Positions 8,522-15,108 of a DNA stretch of 64,000 nt are shown piece after piece. The stretch's first letter is position 1, and each line of letters opens with the position of its first letter. Location of the stretch: assembly GCF_002343915.1 (NCBI RefSeq), contig NZ_NETK01000001.1, forward strand, positions 3,730,001 through 3,794,000, read 5' to 3'. Source of the DNA: Nannocystis exedens. GTDB lineage: Bacteria > Myxococcota_A > Polyangia > Nannocystales > Nannocystaceae. A program made the translations under genes and the position numbers. The notes under the pieces are model-generated. The model was not told the origin of the DNA, made no database searches, and was given only the letters and a program-made list of their open reading frames with translations.

Positions 8522-9487
8522 TCACGGCTCCGTCCCGCCGAGCGCGACGACCAGGGCGCGCAGCTCGGGCGGCAGCGGGCTCTCGAAGTCGAGCTCGGCG
8601 CCGGAGATCGGATGACAAAACCCGAGCACCGCGGCGTGCAGCGCGTGGCGTCCAAGGCCCTCGGCCAGCGCGCGGATCGCAGGAGGACCGCCCATGCCGC
8701 CGTAGAGCGCGTCGCCGACGATCGGGTGGCCGAGCATGCGGCAGTGCATGCGGATCTGATGCGTCCGTCCGGTCTCGAGGCGGAACTCGAGCAGCGCCGC
8801 GCCACTGAGCCGCTGCACCGTGCGCACGTGCGTCACGGCGCGGCGGCCGTCGCTCGCGTCCCAGGTGAAGCGGCGGCGGTCGACCGGGTCGCGCGCGTGA
8901 CCGGTGCGCAGCGTCTTCTCGGCGAAGGCCGGCGCGTCGCGCACCACACCCAGATAGCGGCGGCGCAGCGAGTGCCGGCGGAATTGGGCCGCCAGCCCCT
9001 CCTGCGCCTGCATGTGCTTGGCCACCACCAACAGCCCGCTCGTGTCGCGGTCGAGGCGATGCACGATCCCCGGACGGGTCGCGTCGTTGCCGGGCAGCAC
9101 CGGCAACGCCTCGGCGCCGATCCCCAGGTGGTGCAGCACCGCGTTGACCAGCGTCCCGTGCGAGTGGCCGGGACCCGCGTGGACCACCATCCCGGCCGGC
9201 TTGTCGATCACCAGCAGGTGTTCGTCCTCGAACACCACGTGGAGCGGCAGCGCCTCCGGCGTCGCGTGCAGCGGCTCAGGCGCCTGCAGCTCGACCTCGA
9301 CCTCGACCTCGGCGTCGACCATGCGCGACGCCTTGAGCGCCCCTCCGCCGGCCGCGCAGACCTTGCCAGCCGCGAAGGCGCGGGCCAGCTGCGAGCGCGT
9401 GCAGGGGCTCCCGCGGCGAGCGAGCTCGGCGACGAGAGCCTGGTCGAGGCGACGCCCGATGGCGTCGGTTCCGAGGTGGAGGCGCAG
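8522..9487 (-). CDS. RluA/RluD-family 23S rRNA pseudouridine synthase
   Basis: The catalytic domain is clear: VIDKPAGMVVHAGPG, the RPGIVHRLDRDTSG motif with the catalytic Asp, RRRYLGVV, the LETGRTHQIRMH segment and HPIVGDALYG. The first ATG (9322) gives 266 aa and would remove the N-terminal S4 RNA-binding domain. The frame, however, stays open upstream through LRLHLGTDAIGRRLDQ and SQLARAFAAGKV, a typical S4 domain. That stretch has no ATG, GTG or TTG. The only near-cognate start is a CTG at 9485-9487, right after the TAG (9497-9499) of the preceding gene. I give the longer form (321 aa, the usual family length); the start is uncertain. Confidence 0.85.
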   Translation of the reverse strand: MRLHLGTDAIGRRLDQALVAELARRGSPCTRSQLARAFAAGKVCAAGGGALKASRMVDAEVEVEVELQAPEPLHATPEALPLHVVFEDEHLLVIDKPAGMVVHAGPGHSHGTLVNAVLHHLGIGAEALPVLPGNDATRPGIVHRLDRDTSGLLVVAKHMQAQEGLAAQFRRHSLRRRYLGVVRDAPAFAEKTLRTGHARDPVDRRRFTWDASDGRRAVTHVRTVQRLSGAALLEFRLETGRTHQIRMHCRMLGHPIVGDALYGGMGGPPAIRALAEGLGRHALHAAVLGFCHPISGAELDFESPLPPELRALVVALGGTEP

Positions 9488-9496
9488 GCCCGAAGC

Positions 9497-9766
9497 CTAC
9501 CAGATGTGGGTCTTGAGGCTCGCCATCGGCTTGATCACGCGGTCGACGATGGCGCGGTCGTAGTAGTTCTTGCGGAACAGCTCGGGCGTCACGCGGCCGC
9601 GGAACAGGTCGCGGCCCTCCATGATCTCTTCCCCGAGGGCGTCGAAGAAGTTGTCGTTGATCAGCGCCTCCTCGATCTTCTGCTTGTTGTAGAGCTGGAT
9701 GTCCGAGGCGATCGCTCGGGCGAGCTGCTGCGCGCGGGCGTCGTTGTCGATGGGCGTGGCTGCCAT
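9497..9766 (-). CDS. Small conserved hypothetical protein, 89 aa
   Basis: The real start is the ATG at 9764-9766 (MAATPIDNDARAQQ). The longer open frame to 10243 is Arg/Gly/Pro-rich and not protein-like. The sequence is predicted all-helical: AIASDIQLYNKQKIEEALI, FDALGEEIMEGRDLFRGRV and RAIVDRVIKPMASLKTHIW. It looks like a small conserved deltaproteobacterial protein that I remember only as hypothetical. Its stop codon lies 9 bp before the S4-domain reading frame of the RluA-type gene, so the two are probably co-transcribed and translationally coupled. Confidence 0.75.
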   Translation of the reverse strand: MAATPIDNDARAQQLARAIASDIQLYNKQKIEEALINDNFFDALGEEIMEGRDLFRGRVTPELFRKNYYDRAIVDRVIKPMASLKTHIW

Positions 9767-10332
9767 GCCGCGAGGATGCCACAGCGCCGCGGCCCCCGCC
9801 AAGTCGCCGCAATTTCGCCGGCCCGCTTCGCCAAAAACGCCCCCCTTCCGCGAAACGCGGTGGATCTCCAAACAGCGGGCGTTTCGAGCGAAACGGGCCG
9901 GACCCGCTCGGGCCCGCCAGGGCCCGCTCGGGCCCGGCCGACGGCCACCCCATGGCCACCAACCGCGCGGGTCTCCCGCGAGCTCTTGCTCGCGCCAGCC
10001 TCGGCAGGGACTGCGGCAGTTGCTGCCGCGTTCGCCGCCGCCGCCCGAGTGCACCTTGAGCTCCGGTACGGTTCGGCCGCGTGGACGGTCGCCCTCGAAG
10101 ACGCTCCCCTTCCTGCGATCTCCGAGACCATCTTGCACTTCCGCGTCCCTCGCCGAGTCGGCGCGGCGATTCACCCCCACTTGAATAGGCGCACGAGGTC
10201 TCTTGCGTACGCCGGGCACACGAGGCGCACGGCCCGCAAGCATCGCGCGTCACCCATCAACATCTGGTTACTGGTCGTCCGTCCGAGGAAGCTGGGCCGC
10301 CGCGCTGTGCTTGAGCTGGTTAGCGATCCGTT
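9767..10332. other. Gene-free interval, possible coding remnant
   Basis: No supported gene. The first ~100 bp must contain the promoter of the minus-strand 89-aa gene. Around 10048-10185 the plus strand reads RVHLELRYGSAAWTVALED and then ISETILHFRVPRRVGAAIH, which is unusually protein-like for this stretch. It has no nearby start and runs into non-protein sequence, so it may be a gene relic. Confidence 0.35.
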
Positions 10333-10707
10333 GTGTGCGTGGGAGCAAGGCGACGGCTAGCGACCCACCGACGCCCACGGCCAAGACGATGCCCATCACG
10401 ACCCCGGCCTCTACCGCCGCAGCGATTCGGGTTCTTGCCGACCCGGGAATTTTGGGAGCTCGCGTTCTTCACGCCATTCTGGCCGCTGTGCGTTGTGGGT
10501 TACATCTGCCTGATCGCGGCGCTCGCCTATCTTCTGGGCGTCAGCGTCAGCGACTTCCTGTGGTGGCACCACGTGTTGCTCGCCATCGCCCTCACCGAAG
10601 TTTGGAGCGGCATCGTTGAGCTCTGTTGTCGGCGAGCGTTGCGACGATGGAGCAGGCCGCGCGCGTTGCAACGCGCGCGGGACGAGGTCTTGAGCGGCGG
10701 CGGATGA
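10333..10707 (+). CDS. Small membrane protein, copy A of a duplicated gene (start uncertain)
   Basis: From residue ~27 the frame encodes LPPQRFGFLPTREFWELAFF, then two hydrophobic segments (FWPLCVVGYICLIAALAYLL and FLWWHHVLLAIALTEVWSGI) and a basic tail RRALRRWSRPR. A second copy at ~14.6 kb shares most residues. Many of the differences are third-position silent changes (GTT/GTC, GGT/GGC, CTT/CTC), which argues that this frame is or was translated. The first ~26 residues from the GTG at 10333 are Arg-rich and not shared, so the true start is unknown. No family recognised. Confidence 0.5.
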   Translation: MCVGARRRLATHRRPRPRRCPSRPRPLPPQRFGFLPTREFWELAFFTPFWPLCVVGYICLIAALAYLLGVSVSDFLWWHHVLLAIALTEVWSGIVELCCRRALRRWSRPRALQRARDEVLSGGG

Positions 10708-10795
10708 ACGCCCGCGCTCCAGCGGCGCGAGCACGTCCTCGAGGTCGACCGCCGTGTGTTCGTGCGGCGGTGGGCCCCGGGGTGAGCGCGCGTGT
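10410..10795 (+). repeat. Duplicated block, copy A (partner at 14578-14955)
   Basis: High similarity to the second copy begins near CCGCAGCGATTCGGGTTC. It runs through the small membrane protein and its tail GAGGTCTTGAGCGGCGGCGG, and continues to GCGGCGCGAGCACGTC and beyond to GGGGTGAGC. The two copies lie in the same orientation 4.2 kb apart. Confidence 0.75.
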
Positions 10796-10819
10796 CGTCG
10801 CCGCCCAGACCGTGGGTCT

Positions 10820-10935
10820 GGTCTTCGTCGGCGAGCGTGGCCCCCGTCCGCGAGCGGGTCGGGCTCACGCCCTACGGCGGCGCGCAGGGGGCCAGCCTCG
10901 TGCTACGCGGCCTGTTCTGGCGACTCCTGCTCGGG
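10820..10935 (+). repeat. Short repeat flanking the lipoprotein gene, left copy
   Basis: CGTCGGCGAGCGTGG, then CCTACGGCGGCGCGCAGGGG and GCCAGCCTCGTGCTACGCGG, recur in diverged form at 12965-13080 on the other side of the lipoprotein gene, in the same orientation. In one frame this copy reads VGLTPYGGAQGASLVLRGLF, but the right copy does not keep that frame. Confidence 0.55.
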
Positions 10936-11046
10936 TCCGCCATCACGGCGCAGGCGTGCCTGCCTTGGGCCCGCCGACGTGACTTCGGAGATCGGCGAGG
11001 TCGTTGCCGGCCAGCAGGGAGAACGGCCTCGTGGCATACTGCGCCG

Positions 11047-12897
11047 ATGTCCGTCGGTCTCGCTCGCAGCCTCGCGCTCGCCTTCCTGTTCGCATGCACG
11101 CCGCACACACAGACCGAGCCCCAGGCGGAAGCGATGAAGGTCGCGCCAATGTCCCCCAGCGACCGGACATCCGACATCGCCGCCCCGCCGGTCATCGTCC
11201 CCCTACCCGAGCCGGAGTCCCCGACGGCGCCCGGCCACCTCGAGGACGGGCATTACTATGTGAAGCTGCGTCCGCAGCAGCTGCAGGAATTCGTGGAGGC
11301 GCTGCCGATGGCCGCCGAGCGCGAGCAGGCGCTGGCGCTCGTGAGCACGGCGCTCGGCCTGCGGCTGCGCTCGATCGACGACCTCGGCCTCGAGCGCGAC
11401 GGCGTCATCACCGGCACGCTGATGCGGCCGGTCGCGCCGCGAATCGCGGCGGTGCGCGAGCAGATCCAGCAGATCGCAGCCGCGCCGGCGGACGATCCCG
11501 CCGCGATCCCGCCGCTGCCGCCCGAGCTCCTGCGCGACGCCGCCGCGATGACCTATCACAACCGACTGCACATCCCGGTGCGCGACCCCGAGATCCTGCT
11601 GGCGATCGTCCGCAAGCAGGAGCGCGCCGGCGGGCTGTGCGAGCGGCTGCCGCACGACGCTTGCGTCGCCTCCGATAGCGCGACGATCCTGCTGCGTCGC
11701 GACGGCGGCGCCCTCGTCGTCGACGCTTTCGTGCAGCTGTACTCGTACCCCGACGTCGCGGCCGACGACGGCCGCGTCGAGGCCGCCACCGCCGCCATGG
11801 CCGCGCGACCCGCGAAGCTCGCGGCGCTCGCCAGCCTTGCCGGCGACTTCGCCCTCTACGTCCACGGCGCCACGATCCCGGCGATCGACGACATCTTCGC
11901 GCTCGGCGAACTCGCCGACACCCTGGCCGTCACCCCGAGCGGACAGCGACACGCCATCGTCGACGCCCGGCTCGCCGAGCAGGCAGCGCTGCTCCGCCTC
12001 CGCGACACGCGTCGGCTGTTCGCCGGCCTCAGCATCAGCGCCGCGCTCGATCCGGCGGATGTCCGAATCACCATGTCCTGGGAACCAGCCGACCTCACGG
12101 CCGCGCAGGCGCTGGAACATTTGTTCGCTCCCGCCGGCGACAGCCTGCCGGGGCCGAGCCGCGCGGCCCTGTGCGACGGCGCGCTGCTGTGCTGGCAGCT
12201 ACCGCCCTTGCCCAGGCTGTCCGGCTTCGACGAGCTCGCGCTCGGCGACTACGCCAGCCAGGACCGGCTCAGGCCGACGATCGCGGCCGCCGGTCAGATG
12301 GGTCTCGTCGTCCTCGCCGTCGAGACCTGGCCCAACCAGCTCGGCGCGCTCGAGCGGTGGAGCCTCGCCGGGGGGCGCGACGCCGGCGTCGCGCGCACGA
12401 TCTTCGAGCTCGTCGGCGGGGTCCGGGGCGCCGGCGGAAGGATCCGCCTCGGGGCGACCGGCGAGATGGTCCACTACGCGCGCCTCCATCACCAGGAGCT
12501 GAGCCTGGTGCGCTCGCTCGCCACCGTGGGGGGCGCCACGTTCACCGATGTCCCCGTCGAGGGCCTCCAGCTTCCGCTGGCCGCCGCGGCCCTCGGCGGC
12601 CGCATGACCGGCTACATCGCCAGCGAGCCGGACGAGAAGACCGGCTGGATCATCGCCGCCGACCACCTCGACGGCGCGCGCTGGCTGCTGACCCAGGCGC
12701 CGCGCGAGCTCACCACCGCGCCGACCTTTTTCCTTGGTTCGGACGACCTCGCCGGGCTGCTCGCCCACTTCGGTCCCGCCAGCGCCGCGACCCTCGCCCC
12801 CTGGACGGCCGGGCGCAAGCTGAGCGTCATTGGCGAGTTCAACCGCGCCCGGCCTCGCGTCCAGATCACTCTGACGCGCGCCGTGCCAGGCCAGTGA
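11047..12897 (+). CDS. Large putative lipoprotein of unknown function
   Basis: 616 aa from the ATG at 11047, chosen because MSVGLARSLALAFLFAC is a lipoprotein signal with a lipobox-like FLFAC. The open frame extends to 10792, but that part overlaps a repeat. The mature protein is Ala/Leu-rich with a Pro/Thr linker and then globular sequence. Segments such as HYYVKLRPQQLQEFVEALP and the paired ITMSWEPADLTAAQ / IRLGATGEMVHYAR suggest a repeated alpha/beta fold, but I recognise no domain. It is flanked by a pair of direct repeats and lies inside the disturbed 10-15 kb region. CATACT six bases before the start suggests a leaderless transcript. Confidence 0.7.
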   Translation: MSVGLARSLALAFLFACTPHTQTEPQAEAMKVAPMSPSDRTSDIAAPPVIVPLPEPESPTAPGHLEDGHYYVKLRPQQLQEFVEALPMAAEREQALALVSTALGLRLRSIDDLGLERDGVITGTLMRPVAPRIAAVREQIQQIAAAPADDPAAIPPLPPELLRDAAAMTYHNRLHIPVRDPEILLAIVRKQERAGGLCERLPHDACVASDSATILLRRDGGALVVDAFVQLYSYPDVAADDGRVEAATAAMAARPAKLAALASLAGDFALYVHGATIPAIDDIFALGELADTLAVTPSGQRHAIVDARLAEQAALLRLRDTRRLFAGLSISAALDPADVRITMSWEPADLTAAQALEHLFAPAGDSLPGPSRAALCDGALLCWQLPPLPRLSGFDELALGDYASQDRLRPTIAAAGQMGLVVLAVETWPNQLGALERWSLAGGRDAGVARTIFELVGGVRGAGGRIRLGATGEMVHYARLHHQELSLVRSLATVGGATFTDVPVEGLQLPLAAAALGGRMTGYIASEPDEKTGWIIAADHLDGARWLLTQAPRELTTAPTFFLGSDDLAGLLAHFGPASAATLAPWTAGRKLSVIGEFNRARPRVQITLTRAVPGQ

Positions 12898-12964
12898 GCA
12901 TGTGCCTCTGTGTGATGACACCAGGCTCGGCATGGAGCACAGGCGCAAGATCGCGAGCATTCTC

Positions 12965-13080
12965 GTCGTCGCTGGCGAGCGTGGTCGCGTTCGTCGGCGG
13001 ACGAGGTGGCGCTATACGGCGGCGCAGGGGGCCGGCCTCGTACTGCGCGGCCGGTTCTAGCTCCGGGCTCGACGAATGCG
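12965..13080 (+). repeat. Short repeat flanking the lipoprotein gene, right copy
   Basis: Diverged partner of 10820-10935: CGCTGGCGAGCGTGG, then ATACGGCGGCGCAGGGGGCC and GGCCTCGTACTGCGCGGCCG. Indels break any common reading frame, so this copy is noncoding or decayed. The remainder of the gap from 12898 to 13477 holds no gene apart from the hairpin array listed next. Confidence 0.55.
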
Positions 13081-13277
13081 AACGGGGTACGTCACCGTAA
13101 GGGTCCGATCTTCCGCGTCGCGACCATGTGTCTTCCGGCGCCGGGTCATGGACGGTACCTTTCCGGGGTGCAGCTCCCCCTGCACCCCTGCTAGAGCCCG
13201 CCGGGCGCGGTCAAGCCCAGCCGTGCAATCGCGCCCAACCGGACGGCCGGCCCGGATGTGCGACGGCGCTCAACCAA

Positions 13278-13368
13278 ATGTCCGAAGGGACATCACTGGA
13301 TGTCCCAAAAGACATCCAGTGATGTCAAGGGACATCCCAAGAAGTCCCGCGGATGTCCTTCGAGACAG
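13278..13368. repeat. Array of four small palindromes
   Basis: Four hairpins in 91 bp: ATGTCC-GAAG-GGACAT (13278-13293); a perfect 11-bp stem CACTGGATGTC / GACATCCAGTG with a 6-nt CCAAAA loop (13294-13321); ATGTC-AAGG-GACAT (13322-13335); and ATGTCCTTCGAGACAG (13353-13368). They are the densest intergenic cluster of the TGTCC/GGACA palindromes that recur through the window. No protein frame runs convincingly through them. Confidence 0.8.
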
Positions 13369-13477
13369 CAATACGAGCGCCAGCGTCCCCGGCCCCGAAG
13401 ATGGTCCGTCGGCGCGCCTGCTGAAATTCTTTCGGGCCGCGTATGGCCTCTCGGAGCGGGTGCTACGGTGCCTCGTC

Positions 13478-13642
13478 GTGAAGGTGTTGCATGTGATCTG
13501 GGCGATCCTACGCGGGTTCTTCTGGGGGATCGTCGACGGCTACCCGTTCGACGACGGCAAGGGCGCGGACCAGAAGGAGCGCCCGTGGTGGGAGGAGCAA
13601 CTTCCCCTCGCGCCGAGCAACCCGCTGGTGACCACGTCCTGA
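13478..13642 (+). CDS. Very small hypothetical protein, 54 aa
   Basis: A GTG start nine bases behind a TACGGT hexamer (13464-13469), i.e. probably leaderless. The product VKVLHVIWAILRGFFWGIVDG begins with a hydrophobic or amphipathic helix, followed by a charged segment (DDGKGADQKERPWWEEQL). The stop codon TGA lies inside a palindrome GTCCTGAAGGAC (13636-13647). The next candidate gene overlaps its 3' part in another frame. No family recognised. Confidence 0.45.
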   Translation: MKVLHVIWAILRGFFWGIVDGYPFDDGKGADQKERPWWEEQLPLAPSNPLVTTS

Positions 13643-14544
13643 AGGACAACCCTGCCCCGAAGGACCGAGCCACGGCGCCAGGCTGGTGGGCCGCACCCGC
13701 GCCGCCCGCTTCGCCGCCCACCGTCAAGGTCGAGACGGACGCGGGCACGTTCGTCGCCGCGACTTCCTTCTCCGGCCACCACCTGATGGGCATCCACCGG
13801 GTCGAGCGTCCGCGACAGGAAGGCGAGAGCCGCCGTCGCCGTCGCGCGCGGAGCACGGAGGCGCGCCTGGACAACCTGACGAACTCGGCCGCGATCGACT
13901 CCGCCCAGCTCGAACTGCGCGCGCAGGAGCCCGAGGTCCCGCACGTCACGCGCGTCGACGGCGAGCTGCGCGCGCGTGAGCCCGACGTTCCCCAGGCCGC
14001 GCCCACCACCTCGCTGGCCCCCGCAGCCCCTACCAGGCCGGATACCGCCGAGCCCGCACCCAGACGCGTCGGCGCAGGTCGTGATGCCGCGGTCCCGATC
14101 GAACCCGGCGAGGAGCCACGCGTCGCTCGAGCCCGCCGAGTGTCGCTGCGGTCGCCGCGCCGCTGCCCGTCACCCACCGCGGGCGTGCGGCCCGCACCTG
14201 CCGTCATCCGTGGTTTCGACGACGAACAGCCGATGAAGCGCGCGAAGCTGGTCGACCGCTCGCCGCTCGCCGCCGGAGATCTGTTGTCGTCCGCTTGTGG
14301 TCTGCCGAGCCTTTGCCATCGCGGGATATGCTCACCGAACTCTTCATCGCCGTTTCACTCTTCGCGGCGGCCGCTTCCAGTCCCGCGCCCGCCACCCCCG
14401 CGAGTTTTCGAACAGCCTCCAGGCGCCGGTGGACCTCTCGGCCGATGCGGTGACTGCCGCCGTCGACCTCTCCGAGGGCGTGCATATCGATATCGCCTAC
14501 GAGCTCGAGGACGTCGGGCACGTGAGGCTCGCGGCGTATGGTGA
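13585..14544 (+). CDS. Hypothetical low-complexity protein, boundaries uncertain
   Basis: An AAGGAG ribosome-binding site (13574-13579) lies 5 bp before tandem GTG codons at 13585 and 13588. The first ~190 residues look genuine: GWWAAPAPPASPPTVKVETD, then GHHLMGIHRVERPRQEGESR, a helical LDNLTNSAAIDSAQLELRAQ and two related units E(V/L)RAxEPxVPxx. Beyond ~14160 the translation becomes Arg/Pro/Ser-rich and probably off-frame, so the true C-terminus may be earlier and lost to a frameshift. It starts inside the preceding 54-aa gene, suggesting coupling. Confidence 0.4.
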   Translation: MVGGATSPRAEQPAGDHVLKDNPAPKDRATAPGWWAAPAPPASPPTVKVETDAGTFVAATSFSGHHLMGIHRVERPRQEGESRRRRRARSTEARLDNLTNSAAIDSAQLELRAQEPEVPHVTRVDGELRAREPDVPQAAPTTSLAPAAPTRPDTAEPAPRRVGAGRDAAVPIEPGEEPRVARARRVSLRSPRRCPSPTAGVRPAPAVIRGFDDEQPMKRAKLVDRSPLAAGDLLSSACGLPSLCHRGICSPNSSSPFHSSRRPLPVPRPPPPRVFEQPPGAGGPLGRCGDCRRRPLRGRAYRYRLRARGRRAREARGVW

Positions 14545-14570
14545 GCTCGACGGGTGGGCGACCTCTAGTG
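14328..14570 (+). pseudogene. Possible decayed secreted-protein gene
   Basis: The ATG at 14328 opens a signal-peptide-like MLTELFIAVSLFAAAAS. After ~23 codons the sensible frame shifts to the next one, which reads SLQAPVDLSADAVTAAVDLS then EGVHIDIAYELEDVGHVRL. No single frame joins the two. It directly precedes copy B of the duplicated block. Confidence 0.35.
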
Positions 14571-14577
14571 CTCCTCA

Positions 14578-14955
14578 AGGCACCGCTGCCGCCACAGCGA
14601 CTTGGTTTTCTGCCGACCAAGGAGTTCTGGGGAGCTGGCGATTTACACGCCATTCTGGCCGCTGTGCGTCGTGGGCTACATCTGCCTGATCGCGGCGCTC
14701 GCCTATCTCCTGGGCGTCAGCCACTTCATGGGGTGGCAGCATGGGTTGCTAGCCATCGCCCTCACCGAAATCTGGAGCGGCGTCGTTGAGCTCTGTGGTC
14801 GACGAGCGCTACAACGACGGAGCAGGCCGCGCCTTCCGGGCTGAATCGAGGTCTTGAGCGGCGGCGGATGAACCCCCGCGCTCGAGCGGCGCGAGCACGT
14901 CATAGAGGTCGGCCGTCGTGTGTTCGGTGCGTCTCCGCGCCGCGGTGCGCTCGAC
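14578..14955 (+). repeat. Duplicated block, copy B, with frameshifted small membrane protein gene
   Basis: Partner of 10410-10795. The shared protein frame (FWPLCVVGYICLIAALAYLL, then GLLAIALTEIWSGVVEL and RRALQRRSRPR) is intact from 14602 or so to 14844. The upstream part LPPQRLGFLPTKEFW is in another frame because a G run is one base longer (TTCTGGGGAGC versus TTTTGGGAGC in copy A). Copy B is therefore a pseudogene unless it starts internally at the GTG at 14602. Nothing else is visible up to 15108. Confidence 0.6.
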
Positions 14956-15108
14956 GTCACCGGCGATGCGCCGCCCGTGTGGGGTGAGCATCGCGCCGCT
15001 CACCGACGTGAGACATCCGCATGCAGGCCCGCGACAGCCGCGTCTTCATCTTCTGGAACGCGGTCGCGGGGGGCACCCTCGACCGCGCCGACGCGGCCGT
15101 CGCCGCGC

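Noticed and set aside
9767..10243. N-terminal extension of the 89-aa protein to 248 aa
   Set aside because: The extra 159 residues are Arg/Gly/Pro-rich, without similarity to the conserved C-terminal part; the ATG at 9766 starts the sensible protein.
8612..10360. 582-aa plus-strand open frame
   Set aside because: Mostly antisense to the RluA-type gene; only a short stretch near 10050-10185 looks protein-like, and it has no start.
10333..14955. Composite transposon formed by the duplicated blocks
   Set aside because: No transposase, no terminal inverted repeats and no target-site duplication seen; the blocks are direct copies with a decayed gene.
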